Part shown: piece by piece, positions 12,401-25,613 of the stretch
Layout of the letters: the number at the start of each line of letters is the position of its first letter
Position numbering within the stretch: the first letter of the stretch is position 1
DNA from: Adiantum capillus-veneris
Lineage: Eukaryota > Streptophyta > Polypodiopsida > Polypodiales > Pteridaceae
Reading direction: 5' to 3'
Assembly (NCBI GenBank): GCA_014529385.2
Contig: CM043962.1
Location: forward strand, 149,662,647-149,726,646
Length of the DNA: 64,000 nt
Translations under genes and position numbers: made by a program
Notes under the pieces: generated by a model
Databases searched by the model: none
The model's input: only the letters and a program-made list of their open reading frames with translations
What the model was told of the DNA's origin: nothing

Positions 12401-15400
12401 AACCATCTTGGGCTAAAGCCTCCATAACACGATGGTTAGTAGGTTTGACAAGTGATGGACCTCTACCCCAAACCATCCATGGTAGTAAACATAGTAGCTA
12501 CACTCCATTCAAACATTGATCTTCAAACAATAGCGATATATTCTTTCAACAGAGCTAGCTTGGATAGGTGGTGGACCTTCAAACAACTTTGGGCTATAAC
12601 CTCCATAATGCAATGGTTACTAGGTTGGATAAGTGGTGGACCACTGTCCCAAACCATCCATGGTAGTAAACATAGTAGCTTCACTCCATTCACACATTGA
12701 CCTTCAAACAACAGAGATAGCTTCTTTCAATAGATCAAACTTGGACAGGCAGTGGACCTTCAAACCACCTTGGGCTAAAACCTCAATAACACAATGGATA
12801 GTAGGTTGGAAAAGTGATGGACCTCTTCCCCAAACCATCAACGTGATCAGACTAGAGATAGGACTATTCAATAGAGGTAGCTTGGACAGGTGGTGGACCT
12901 TCAAACCACCTTGGGCTAAAACCTCCATAAAAAAATGGTTAGTAGGTTGGACAAGTGGTAGACCTCTATCCCAAACCATCCATGGTAGTAAACATAGTTT
13001 CTACACTCCATTCAGAGATTGACCTTCAAACCACCGAGGGATTCAAACCTCCATAACAAAATGGATAGTAGGTTGGACAAGCGGTGGACCTCTACCCCAA
13101 AACCATCCATGGTAGTACACATAGTAGCTACACTCCATTCACACGTTGACCTTCAAACAATAGAGATAACTTCTTTTAATAGGGATAGCTTGGATAGGTG
13201 GTCGACCTTTAAACCACCTTGGGCTAGAAACTTTATAGCACAAGGGATAGTAGGTTGGACAAGTGGTGGACCTCTGCCCTAGACCAACCATGGAATTAAA
13301 CATAGTAGCTAAACTCCATCCACGCATTGATCTTCAAACAATAGAGATAGGACTATTGAATAGTGCTAGCTTGGACAAGTGGTGGACCTTCAAACCACCT
13401 TGAGATAAACCCACAATAACACAAGGGATAGTAGGTTGGACAAGTGGTGGACCTATGTCCCAAACCATCCGTGGTAATAGAGATAGAAGTTACACTCTAT
13501 TCACACATTGACCTTGAAATAATAGAGATAGCTTGAACAGGCGGGCCACCTTCACACCACCCTGGGCTAAAACCTCCTTAACACAATGGATAGTAGGTTG
13601 GACAAGTGGTGGACCTTTGCCCCATACTATCCATGGTAATAAACATAGTAGTTACACTACATTCACACATTGACCTTCAAATAATATAGATAGCTTCTTT
13701 CGATAAAGCTAGCTTGAAACCACCTTGTGATAAAGCCTCCATGACACAATGGATAGTAGGTTGGACAAGTGGTGGACCTCTGCCCCAAACCATCCATGGT
13801 AGTAAACAAAGTAGCTACACTCCATTCACACATTGACCTTGAAACAATAGAGATAAACTTATTTCAATGGGAGGTAGCTTAAACAAGTGGTGGAATTTTA
13901 AACAACCTTGGGCTAAAACCTCCATAACACAATGGATAGTAGGGTGAAAGGTTGGTGGACCTTTGCCCCAAACCATCCATAGTACTAAACAAAGTAGCTA
14001 CACTCCATTCACACATTCACTTTGAAACAATAGAGATAGCTTTGTTCAATAGATCTAGCTTGGACAAGTGGTGGACCTTCAAACCAACCTGGGCTAAAGC
14101 CTCCATGACACAATGGATAGTAGGTTGGAAAAGTGGTGGACCTCTGCCCCAAACCATCCATGGTAGTAAACCTAGTAGCTACACTCCATTCAGACATTGA
14201 CCTTCAAACAGTAGAGGTAGGAATTTTCCATAGAGATAGCTTGGATAGGTGCTAGACCTTCAAACCACCTAGGTCTAAAACCTTCATAACACAATGGATA
14301 GCAAGTTGGACAAGTGGTGGACCTCTGTTCCAAACCATCCATGGTATTAAACATAGTAGCTACACTCCATTCACACTTTGACCTTCAAACAATAGAGATA
14401 GGACAATTCAATAGAGCTAGCTTAGACAGGTGATGGACCTTCAAACCACCATGGGCTAAAACCTCCATAACACAATGGTTAGTAGGTTGGACAAGTGGTG
14501 GACCTCTACCACAAACCATCCATGTGATGAGACTAGAGATAGGACTATTCAATAGAGATAGCTTGGATAGGTGGTGGACCTTCAAACAACCTTGGGCTAA
14601 AACCTCCATAACACAATACATAGTAGGTTGGACAAGAGGTGGACCTCTACCTCAAACCATCCATGGTAGCAGAAAAATTAGCTACACTCCATTCACACAT
14701 TGACCTTCAAACAATAGAGATAGCTTTTTTGAAAGGAGCTAGCTTGGACATGTGGTGGACCTTCAAACAATCTTGGGCTAAAACCTCCATAACACAATGT
14801 ATAGTAGGTTGGACAAGTGGTGGAACTTTGCCCCAAACCATCTGTGGTAGTAAACAAAGTAGCTACACTCCATTCACACACTGACTTTGAAACAATAGAG
14901 ATAGCTTTGTTCAATAGATCTAGCTTGGATAGGTGGTGGACCTTCAGATCAACCTAGGCTAAAACCTCCTGAACACAATGGAAAGTTGTTTGGACAAGTG
15001 TTGGACCTCTGCCCATGGTAGTAAACATAGTAGCTACACTCCATTCACAAATAGACCTTCAAACAATAGAGATAGCTTTTTTCAATAGAGCTAGCTTGGA
15101 TAGGTGGTGGACCTTCAAACCACCTTGGACTTAAACCTCCATAACACAATGGACAGTAGGTTGGATAAGTGGTGGATCTCTACCCCAAACCATCCATGGT
15201 AGTAAACATAGTATCTACACTCCATTCACACATTGACCTTCAAACAATAGAGATAGTTTCTTTCAATAGATCTAGCTTGGATAGGTGGTGGACCTTCAAA
15301 CCGCCTTAGGCTAAAACCTCCATAACACAATGGATAGTAGGTTGGACAAGTTTTGGACCTCTAGTCAAAACCGTCCATGCTATCAGAGTAGAGATAGGAC

Positions 15401-18400
15401 TATTCAATAGAGTGAGCTTGGATAAGTGGTTGACCTTCAAACCACATAGGGCTAAAACTTGCATAATACAATGGATAGTAGATTGGATAGGTGATGGTCC
15501 TCTACCCAAACCATCCATGGTACTAAACATAGTAGTTACACTCCATTCACACATTGACCTTCAAACAATAGAGATAGATTATTTTAATAGAGCTAGCTTG
15601 GACAGGTGTGGTGGACCTTCAAACCACCTTGGGCTAAAACCTCAATAACACAACGGATAGTAGGTTGGAAAAGTGTTAGACCTCTACCCTAAACAATCCA
15701 CGCTATAAGAGTAGGGATAGGACTATTCAATAGAGCAAGCTTGGACATGTGGTGGACCTTCAAACCACCTTGGGCTAAAACCTCCATAACACAATGGTTA
15801 GTAGGTTGGACAAGTGATGGATCTCTGTCCCAAACCCTCCATGGTAGTAACCTAAGTAGCTAGAATACATTCACACTTTAACCTTCAAACATTAGTGATA
15901 GATTCTTTCAATAGGGCTAGCTTGGATAGGTGGTGGATCTTCAAACAACCTTGAGCTAAAACCTCCATAACGCAATGGTTAGTAGGTTGGACAAGTGGTG
16001 GACCTCTACCCAAACCATCAATGGTAGTAAACATAGTAGCTCTACTCCATTCACACATTAACCTTCAAACAATAGAGATATCTTCTTTAAATGGATCTAG
16101 CTTGAACAGGTGGTGGACCTTTAAACCACCTTGGGCTAAAACCTCAATAACACAATGGATAGAAGATTGGAAAAGTGTTGGACCTCTACCCCAAACCATC
16201 GATGTCATCAGACTAGAGATAGAACTATTCAATAGAGCTAGCTTGGACAAATGATGGACCTTTAAACCACCATGGGCCAAAACCTCCATAACACAATGGT
16301 TAGTAGGTTGGACAAGTACCAAACCATCCAAGTGATCAGACTAGAGATAGGACTATTCAATAGAGCTAGCTTGGACAGGTGGTGGACCTATAAGCAACCT
16401 TAGGCTAAAACCTCAATAACACAATAGATAGTAGGTTGGACAAGTGGTGGACCTCTGCCCCAAACCATCCATGGTAGTAAAAAAAAGTAGGTACACTCCA
16501 TTCACACATTGACCTTGAAAAAATAGAGATAGCTTCTTTCAAAGGAGCTAGCTTGGGCAGGTGGTGGACCTTCAAAAAATCTTGGGCTAAAACCTCCATA
16601 GCACAATGGATAGTAGGTTGGACAAGTGGTGGACCTTTACCCCAAACCATCCATGGTAGTAAACAAAGTAGCTACACTCCATTCAAACACTAACTTTGAA
16701 ACAATAGAGATAGCTTTGTTTAATAGATCTAGTTTGGATAGATGGTGGACCTTCAAACTGACATGAGCTAAAACCTCCAGAACACAATGGAAAGTAGGTT
16801 CGATAAGTGGTGGACCTCTGTCCCAAACCATCCACGGTAGTGAACATAGTAGCTACACTCCATTCACAAATTGACCTTCAAACAATAGAGATAGCTTTTC
16901 AATAGAGCTAGCTTGGACACGTAGTGGACCTTCAAACCACCTTGGACTTATACCTCCATAACACAATGGATAGTAGGTTCGACAAGTGGTGGAGCTCTAC
17001 CTCAAACCATCCATGTTAGTTTAAACATAGTAGCTACACTCCATTCACACATTGACCTTAAAACAATAGAGATAGTTTCATTCAATATATCTAGCTTGGA
17101 TAGGTGGTGGAACTTCAAATTCCTTGGCCTAAAACATCCATAACACAATGGATAGTAGGTTGGACAAGTGTTCGACCTCTAGCCAAAACCATCCATGCAA
17201 TCAGAGTAGAGATAGGACTATTCAATAGAGAAAGCTTGGACATGTGGTTGACCTTCAAACCACGTAGGGCTAAAACCGCCATAACACAATGGCTAGTAGG
17301 TTGGACAAGTGATGGTCCTCTGCCAAACCATCCATGGTAGTAAACATAGTAGTTAAAACTATTCACACATTGACCTTCAAACAATAGAGATAGCTTCTTT
17401 CAATAGAGCTAGCTTGGACAAGTGGTGGACCTTCAAACCACCTTGGGCTAGAACCTCAATAACACAATGGATAGTAAGTTGGACAGGTGTTAGACCTCTA
17501 TCCCAAACCATCTACACTACCGAAGTAGAGATAGGACTATTCAATAGAGCTAGCTTGGACAAGTGGTGGAACTTCAAACCACTTTGGGCTAGAACCTCCA
17601 TAGCACAATGGTTAGTAGGTTGGACAAGTGATGGACCTCTATCCCAAACCCTCCATGGTAGTAAACATAGTAGCTAGACTCTATTCACACTTTAAACTTC
17701 AAACAATAGTGATAAATTCTTTCAATAGAGCTAGCTTGGATAGGTGGTGGATCTTCAAACAACCTTGGGCCAAAACCTCCATAACGCAATGGTTACTAGG
17801 TTGGACAAGTGGTGGAACTCTATCCCAAACCATCAATGGTAGTGAACATAGTATCTCTACTCCATTCACACATTGACCTTCAAACAATAGAGATAGCTTT
17901 AGATCTAGCTTGGATAGGTGGTGGACTTTCAATCCACCTTGGGCTAAAACCTCAATAACACAATGGATAGTAGGTTGGAAAAGTGTTGGATCTCTACCCC
18001 AAACCATCCACGTGATTAGACTAGAGATAGGACTATTCAATAGAGCTAGCTTAGACATGTGGTGGACCTTCAAACCACCTTTGGCTAAAAAAATTATAAC
18101 ACAATGGATAGTAGGTTGGACAAGTGGTGTACGTCTTTCCCATACCATCCATGGTAGTAAATATAATAGCTACATTGAATTCACACATTTACCTTCAAAA
18201 AATAGAGATATGACTATTGTGAATAGAGCTAGCTTGGAGAGGTGATGGACCTTCAAACTACCTCAGGCTAAACCCACCATAACGAAAGGGATAGTAGGTT
18301 AGACAAGTTGTGGACCTATGCCCCAAACCATCCATGGTAATAGAGATAGTAGTAGCTATACTCCATTCACACATTGACCTTGAAACATTAGAGATAGCTT

Positions 18401-19680
18401 AAACAGGTGGTCCACCTTGAAACCACCCAGGGCTAAAACCTCCATAACACAATGGATAGTAGGTTGGACAAGTGGTGGACCTCTGTCCCATAATATCCAT
18501 GGTAATAATCATAGTAGCTACACTCCATTCACACATTGACCTTCAAATAATAGAGATAGCTTCTTTCAATAGAGCTAGCATGGACAGGTGGTGGACCTTG
18601 AAACAACCTTGGGCTAAAACCTCCATAACACAATGGATAGTAGGTTGGACAAGTGGTGGACTCTGCCCCAAACCATCCATGGTAGTGAAAAAAGTAGCTA
18701 CACTCCATTCACACAATGACCTTGAAAAAATAGAGATAGCTTCTTTCAAAGGAGCTAGCTTGGATAGGCGGTGGACCTTCAAACAATCTTGGGCTGAAAT
18801 CTCCATAGCACAATGGATAGTAGGTTGGACAAGTGGTGGATTTTTACCCCAGACCATCCATGGTAGTAAACAAAGTAGCTACACTCCATTCACACACTGA
18901 CTTTGAAACAATAGAGATAGCTTTGTTTAATAGATCTAGTATGGATAGGTAGTGGACCTTCAAACTAACCTGGGCTAAAACCTCCATAACACAATGGAAA
19001 GTAGGTTGGACAAGTGGTGGACCTTTGTCCCAAACCATCCATGGTAGTAAACATAGTAGCTATACTTTATTCACAAATTGACCTTCAAACAATAGAGATA
19101 GATTTTTTCAATAGAGCTAGTTTGGACAGGTAGTGGACCTTCAAACCACCTTAAACTTAAACCTCCATAACACAATGGATAGTAGGTTCAACAAGTGGTG
19201 GATCTCTATCCCAAACCATCCATGGTAGTAAACATAGTAGCTACACTCCATTCACACATTGACCTTCAAACAATAGAGGTAGCTTCTTTCAATAGAGCTA
19301 GCTTGGACAAGTGGTGGACTTTCAAACTACCTTGACCTAAAACATCCATAACACAATGGATAGTAGGTTGGACAAGTGTTGGACCTCTAGCCAAAACCAT
19401 CCATGCTATCAGAGTAGAGGTAGGACTATTTAATAGAGGGAACTTGGACAGGTGGTTGACCTTCAAACCACATAGGGCTAAAACCTCCATAACACAATGG
19501 CTAGTAGGTTGGACAAGTGATGTTCCTCTGTCCAAACCATCCATGGTAGTAAACATAGTAGTTAGGCTCCATTCACACATTGACCTTCAAACAATAGAGG
19601 TAGCTTCTTCAATAGAGCTAGCTTGGACAAGTGGTGGACTTTCAAACCACCTTGGGCTAGAACCTCAATAACACAATGGG
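9430..19680 (+). repeat. 10.2-kb tandem satellite array, mixed ~180-bp and ~140-bp units
   Basis: Units repeat the words TAGCTTGGACARGTGGTGGACC, AAACCACCTTGGGCTAAAACC, CATAACACAATGG and TAGTAGGTTGGACAAGTG. Long units (about 180 bp, e.g. 12541 to 12722) then carry GGTAGTAAACATAGTAGCTACACTCCATTCACACATTGACC. Short units (about 140 bp, e.g. 12726 to 12867) have CATGCTATCAGAGTAGAGATAGGACTATTC in its place. Long and short units often alternate, giving a higher-order period near 315 bp on the left side. Dividing the length by unit size gives about 60-65 units. Both strands have accidental open frames up to 189 codons; I regard these as artefacts of a unit with few stop words. Confidence 0.95.
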
Positions 19681-20855
19681 GTTTCAATGTAGTTCTAGAT
19701 TGGACCTTGTTTTTGGGGACTCATTTTACTAGATTATGGTTGTGTTTCATCATGATATATTTTTAAAAAAATGTTTTTGTTCTTTAGCAATTCTGTATCA
19801 TTCCATCTCAAAGTTGCATCCATTTGTAACTAGGAGAACTTATGTTTGATATCAAAATAAACCTTACAAGTATGGAATGGAGAATTCATGGATGTGTAAG
19901 AAATATCTTGGTCTTGGCATGCATGTTTGCTTGAAACATTTATTTTTGAGTTCTTTATATAAAAGAGTTTTAGAACCTATAAGTCTTTGAAAGGAAAAAT
20001 ATAAAGTCTAATTGTTTGCATTGGGAGAAAAGAAATCATGGACTTTGAATTGTGTGAGAGACCTTGTTTGTGGAGAAAAATGTTTGAATCAAGAATGGTT
20101 ATTTTACATCCTCCATGTAAGAGAGTTTTGAAAACTAAAATATGATGAGAGGAAAACCATGGAGTTTAAGTGCATGTATTGAGATGTCAATGTATGTATG
20201 CATATCTTTATTAGGGTCTACACATAATTGGATGCTTCTGGTGGACGTTAACTTCTCCAATTTGGTATAAAATAACATATTAAATGTTTTCTTATGGGTA
20301 GTATTTATTTCATTATATATGTTTTTAGCCAAAATTCTTGAACTTCAAATCAAACCTTCTATGTTGCAATGGAGAAGTACTTAGAGAAATTTTCATGTAA
20401 AGACGTTTGCTTACCCTTTCACTAATTGTAGCTTAGATAAGAAGTGGACTTTGCATTCCTCCATAGCCTGTTCTAGACAAATGCACCTTGAAACTAGCCC
20501 TCCTATGTTGCAATTGACATATGCTACACATTTTATAAATGGTTCGTACCTTGAGTGAAGAATTTCTAGATTAGAGGTGTGTGTTGCTTTGATGTCATGC
20601 ACAAGTGGGTTTATTTCTCAATGGATGCTAGCTTGGACAAGTAGTGGACATTGAACTAAAAATTCAGGTACTCCATTTGACCTTAGCTTGAACAAGTTGT
20701 GGGCCTTCAAACCAATGTCTCCATGTTAAATTAAGTTGTAGGTAGGGCAATAGAGTATAAACAATGAAAATGGAATCAATGTACTAGTCTCTTGATGGTG
20801 CAACCACCCAAAACCATAATTTTTCTTGGCCAATGTTTCTTTCAAATGTTTAGTC
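19681..20855. other. array edge and A/T-rich non-coding DNA
   Basis: Strongly decayed satellite words persist here (around 20430-20480, 20625-20660 and 20690-20730: GCTTGGACAAGTAGTGGACATTG and similar), so the array fades out gradually on this side. Otherwise nothing is recognisable. Confidence 0.6.
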
Positions 20856-20856
20856 T

Positions 20857-21731
20857 AGTACAAAATGTCAACACCTTGTACATGATATATTGAAAGCTGT
20901 CCAATCTGGGAATTGGGATTTTCTCACTTTACCTAATCATGGTCTTTTCTACAATATCACATTCAAAGAGAAGGGTGGCATTCTACATTTTGTTTTGAAG
21001 CTAGATGAGTATGAGATGCTTAAAGAGAAGAAGCTAGAGCGAGTTACAATCACATTAATGAATAGGGCTCTTTCCAAATGTCCCACTAATGACCCTTCAT
21101 ACTTCAGTGTTCAATCAGAAACAAACATATGGTGGCTTGGTGCATTTCAGGTAATCCAGTTATTTCCAATATTGGAGCTCTAGCAAGCCCTCTATTGTAC
21201 CTAAATTTTAGATTTATTTTTTGTATCTCATAAGGATTAATCTTGCAGGTAAAGAAAGAAGACCATGACATTTTCTTTTGGGTGTTCCATCAAACCCCTA
21301 TTCCAGATATCATTGATAGGCAAATGAATGGAGGAGAGGTATTAGTTGTAGATGGGAGAGGAGAATCTCAAGTTCAATGGCATCTTGCAAGTGACCTCAA
21401 AACACTGGAGTGTATGTATAATTGTGGAATGGGTGCCATGGCAAAGTCTCTATGCTTGTATTGCATGGAGCCTGCAAAGGTGATGGACCCAAAGTGGTGG
21501 AGAAAGGCTCCTAATTGTGACAATCAAGACTCTACATTTCGGCCAGTTTTGGATATACCGCTTGCTAATGTCCATATTTGTACAATGCATGGTCTCTGCC
21601 AAATTGTAGAGAAGTTGGTATATCTATACATTGGGTTTGCTTGGAAAATCAAAAAATCAACTGAACGACAGGTCGCTCCCAAATTTGGTTTGTGGGTTTA
21701 TTACAACATGGTAAAACTAGTGGTATGCTAA
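20857..21731 (+). pseudogene. partial two-exon gene of unknown function
   Basis: Exon 1 (about 20857-21150) encodes a stretch including LKAVQSGNWDFLTLPNH and ERVTITLMNRALSKCP, and ends in CAG before GTAATC. Exon 2 starts at 21249 after TCTTGCAG and is joined in phase 0. It includes GGEVLVVDGRGESQVQWHL, SLCLYCMEPAKVM with a CxxC pair, and VHICTMHGLCQIVEKLVYL. The frame runs to a stop at 21729-21731, with an alternative donor (ACGACAG then GTCGCT) at about 21671. The pattern of a CxxC pair followed by an H/C-rich helix suggests a mobile-element or zinc-binding protein, but I cannot name the family. The 5' start and 3' end are missing, so it is probably a fragment. Confidence 0.55.
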
Positions 21732-22740
21732 CTTAGTGAAAAAAGTTTAAAAATGGGGCAGATGTAAATAATCGCGATTATTTACTTGTGGCAACTTTTT
21801 GCGTCTTTTTGGTCAAGTGAGCATGTACACATGTCTATCACATCAGTATAAGCCTATGAATTAAATTTCATTGAGTTTAGATAAAAAAAATTCCAATTTA
21901 CACTCAAGTTCTCAAAAGTCAGTACAAACTTTAGTTTTTACCTTGTTTTTTGCCAATTTGGTGATTCAAATCCTATGTGCCTTTACAAAAGTTGTTTGCA
22001 CATATATAATGAGTCATTGGTATCAACCTTGGTCAATTTTGAGCTGAAACTAAATAATCACGATTATTTACTTCAGGCTTAAAATGAACATTTTTTGCAC
22101 TTTTTCAATGGACAGTCTTTTCATGAGTTATTTTAAGCCTATGAATCAAGTCAAAACTTAATTTGGCCTAAAATGTCAAGAAAAAGTAAATAATCTGAGT
22201 TTTGCAAACTCTTGAAATTTTTACCTCAATGTGTCCATGAGCTTATCCACTGGTTCATACAACTTTTAAGCATACTCTCCAGTCGGATTGAGTGGTTTGG
22301 AGTCTTTTCGTGTTATTTCTAGCTGTAGACCTGGAATTTTGCAACTTCAAATAATAACTCACAATGATTTCTTCAGAGAGAGCAATGTTCTGAAATCCAC
22401 CTCGGATTCTACTTACCCTACTCCTAGGTTCTCATGCAATGGGGTTGTGGAAAGTGTCCACAAGCACTCATTTTCTTGTTTTTTATGGTTTTCTGAGCAT
22501 TGATCTTAATACTTGTCTCGTCTATTAATCATTCTCAAATTCCTAATCTAATTCTACACTCCTACAATCCGAAAGGCACTAAGCAAGTTCGATTACTTCC
22601 AAGCTACCTCTACACAGCAAAAGACGACAATCTTAAGCTATGCGGTTTCTAAAAAGAAAGTTTCTACTCTAAGTGAACCTAAAGGAAGTTAAAGGATAAC
22701 TTCACAAGACGCTCGTGTTTTTTCCTAGGTTAGGTCTCTT
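21732..22740. other. non-coding stretch
   Basis: A/T-rich. The phrase TAAATAATCRCGATTATTTACTT occurs at about 21765-21788 and again at 22052-22075, followed each time by a related 60-70-bp stretch, so there is a diverged direct duplication. No gene was seen. Confidence 0.5.
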
Positions 22741-22763
22741 TGATCCCCGACAACAACGCCAAA
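22741..22763 (-). promoter_or_regulatory. retrotransposon primer-binding site, tRNA-Asp type
   Basis: On the minus strand this reads TTGGCGTTGTTGTCGGGGAT, which resembles the primer-binding site found after the 5' LTR in plant Tat/Athila-type gypsy elements (complementary to tRNA-Asp). The neighbouring sequence ends in CCCACA on the minus strand, as expected for an LTR 3' end. The internal domain of that element is not seen to the left. Confidence 0.6.
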
Positions 22764-23650
22764 TGTGGGACGGGTGTCTAGCCTCACTTCTATCTTATTG
22801 CAAATTTAGCGAGAACCACGATTAAATTGTTAATCCATGGGATGAATCTGACTCGACTAGTGCATAGAGGCTACAAGAGGTTGTCAATCTCTCAAAAAAC
22901 AACAAACAACTCGCATCTAACTCAAGATACACTCAAGTGACTGAAATTACTAAAAGCCAATCGCTCGTCGGCAAACAAATCACATTCGTTACAGCATTAC
23001 ATGACATCCAAATGTAACGAAACTTCTAGGACAATTTTATAATACCTAAGAACACATGCTTATGGTCTCAAACCCCACTTTAGGTCAAGTGCAAAAATCA
23101 TGATTATTAACAGCAGTGGATTGTTGACTTAGTCGTTTTCGACCGAGAATGCATCTAATGCTTAGCAATGATGCCCCAATACCCCTCTTGTGCTTAGTTT
23201 TTTATTTTGAAGTGTAAATTCCTACTTATGATGAAATTAGGCCGCGGGTCAACAACGCCAAAAGCTACAAAATATCGTGAAATGCTTACGTCAATGCGTA
23301 GAGCTCTTACCTGCGGTTGCAATGCAACATACGCGACTGCAATGTGACAATCGAGGAGGGATTAGGAAGCGTGAGAAGGAGAGAAGTGAGTTTCGTTAGC
23401 TCACACTTTGTATTTCATTATCCAAAACTTGAAATTAACTTACAAAAATTGGCTTTTATACCTTAGCCAAGTTTTTTGGTGGTCAAAACTAATAATCTTG
23501 GAGCTCTAACTAAAGATGGGTAAAGACAGGTTGATACACTCTGGAAGCTTGTAGCCCCAGCTCATCAATTACAAGGTGTATCCATAAAATATGAGTTATA
23601 GTATTCTCAATTTATCAAAATAATAAGTGTTTGTACAATGAGAGCTCCAA
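22764..23650 (-). mobile_element. probable LTR, minus strand; outer boundary uncertain
   Basis: Adjoins the tRNA-Asp type primer-binding site, so the end at 22764 (TGTGGGA, the complement of TCCCACA) is the LTR 3' terminus. The other boundary is not defined. I place it just before the gypsy integrase relic whose frame ends near 23666. The interior is non-coding. Confidence 0.4.
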
Positions 23651-23665
23651 AAAATGGTATCCAAG

Positions 23666-24775
23666 TTAGCTTGCTGCTAATAGTGGGTCTTCAACAGTTG
23701 GTTCTTGAGGTGGCTCTCCTTTGTAAGGCTTTAGTAGGCTCACATGGAAAGCATTGTGTATGAGCCAATGACTGGGAAACTTGAGTTGATAGGCCATCTT
23801 ATTGATCGGCCTAAGAATCTGAAAGGGACCATAGTACCTTTTTGCTATATTTAGCATAGTACTTTTGGTGTCTCATAGGATTCTCGCCCGTTGTGTACCT
23901 TAGTCGAGCCTTGGGAAACTTAAGCAAGACCCAATCGTTCTTTTTTAAGTCTTGAGTTCTTCTATGCTTATTAGCAGCAGCCTTTTGCCTTTGTTGTGAG
24001 ATAGAGATAACATCCTTAATCTTTTGGAAAGATTCTTGTAGGTCTCGACTATACTCATCTGCAGCAGTGAAGATCTTCCCGTGTACCTTAAGTAGCATTT
24101 TGGATCTTCCTTAATTACCTCAAAAGGTGCTTTTCGGTGGAGGTATGTATAGTATTATTGTAGGCATACTCCACTAACAGCAGGTACTTCTCCCATTGGG
24201 ACCTTTGATCTACTTCCGTTACATAGGCTTTTAGTAGATCAAGAATTGTTAGGTTAGCTATTTCACTTTGGCCATCCATTTGCGGGTGATAGGCCAAAGA
24301 GAAATTTAGCCTTGTGCCTAAACTCTCAAAGAGACCCTTCTAGGAATTAGTGGTCATTCTAGGATCTCTATCCAACACTATGGACATTGGCAAGCAATGG
24401 TACTTGAAGATTTGTGATATAAAGAGGGTTGCCATTTGATGGGCTTTGATAGTCTTTTTGACAGGTATGAAATGCGCTTGTTTGCTAAACATGTCTACTA
24501 TCGTCTATATTCCTGTATTCCCATGGATAGACTTGGGCAATCCAAAGATAAAATTCATGGATATCCTCTCCCACGGTGAATTAGGTATTCGCAAAGGTTA
24601 AAGCAATCCAGGTTGCTTCCCTCTATCAAACTTCGTATTTTGGCATACCACACATTTTGAAACATACTCTTGTATGTTTGCTTTCATGGCAAGCCAATAG
24701 AAATACGTTTCTATCCCTTTTAGGGTAGACTAAATCCCTATGCCCCACATAAGGGGGAGCATGAGATTCATACAT
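23666..24775 (-). pseudogene. Ty3/gypsy integrase relic
   Basis: Read from 24.77 down to 23.67 kb. A partial HHCC zinc-binding part (YESHAPPYVGHRD, then VCFKMCGMPKYEV-like sequence) is followed by an integrase core with [37 protein letters not shown] and AYHPQMDGQSEIANL, then the C-terminal part with YYGPFQILRPINKMAYQL and HNAFHVSLLKPYKG. The first catalytic Asp (MDFI in the family) is Asn here, and the second (LDRDPRM) is kept. Several stops and frameshifts break it. It lies back to back with the plus-strand gypsy piece that starts at 24775, which implies a rearrangement. Confidence 0.85.
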
Positions 24776-25200
24776 CTTCATGATGCAAACCAAGCTCTCC
24801 GACAAACAAATCACGTGGGCAAATTTCCTTTCGCAATTTCATTTTCATATTGCGCACATTGCTGACAAGCATAATCAAGTAGCCGATACACTCTCAAGAC
24901 GACCAAGAGTGAATGTGGTTTCCATAGCAACTCACAATGATCTATCTTCTATGATAGATGAGTATGCTATTGATCAAGTAGCCGATATACTCTCAAGATG
25001 ACCAAGAGTGAATGCGGTTTCCATAGCAACTCACAATGATCTATCTTCTATGATAAATGAGTACGCTATTGATCCCGATTTTAGAGATGTGATTTCAGCC
25101 CTTGCACTAGAGAAGAAAGAAGAACCATTTACCCTACAAGATGGTTATCTTCTCTATGGAAATAGACTATGCGTTACTAAGTCACTACGTGAGAAAGTAT
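24775..25200 (+). pseudogene. Ty3/gypsy RNase H end / integrase start, with internal 99-bp duplication
   Basis: Encodes QTKLSDKQITWANFLSQF, HIADKHNQVADTLSRR and VNVVSIATHNDLSSMIDEYA, which are typical of the C-terminal RNase H region and the spacer before integrase. A 99-bp segment starting at 24876 is repeated in tandem at 24975, in frame (33 codons). In the second copy the CGA of TCAAGACGACC has become TGA, a nonsense codon. Homology to the parallel fragment at 50.6-50.9 kb ends near 25200. Confidence 0.85.
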
Positions 25201-25613
25201 ATTGCATGGGAGGGGTTCGCATCCTTGACAAACCATTTTGGAGGAGAGCTCTAGATAGGCATCTGCGCGACCCTAGCATTCGACCCATCTAGAGCACACA
25301 TATGCACAATGCATGCACTTTGTAGAGTAATATAAAAACTAATGTTTCTCTACATCTATTTTTCCTGGACCACTCGACCTCTATCTGTGAAGCAAAGGGC
25401 AATCTCAGCCTTAGAGACGGACTTCTCACAAATGGGTTTGCACGGAGGACATGTTAAGATAGATCAGGATGAGAAGAGATCAAAAAATGGCCGGAACGTT
25501 CCAAAGAAGCTATCCATTGGTGGTGTTAAAGCCCGACTCTTCCTTTCAGTGTCCACAACTGGACGACAATGCAAAATCCGAAGTGCACAAGAAAGACAAG
25601 CATTAAGATACAA
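25201..25613. other. unassigned stretch left of the gypsy LTR
   Basis: A 97-codon open frame (25342-25635) includes KIDQDEKRSKNGRNVPKKL but matches nothing I know and runs into the LTR. I do not call it a gene. Confidence 0.4.

Noticed and set aside
9472-19671. Dozens of 60-190-codon frames with WWTFKPPWAKTSITQW-like or EVLAQGGLKVHHLSKL-like text as a repeat-protein family
   Set aside because: Both strands are open equally, the frames start and stop with random mutations, there is no start context or splice pattern, and the period is that of the DNA satellite.
9430-19680. CRISPR-like array
   Set aside because: Units are contiguous with no unique spacers, and the sequence is plant nuclear DNA.
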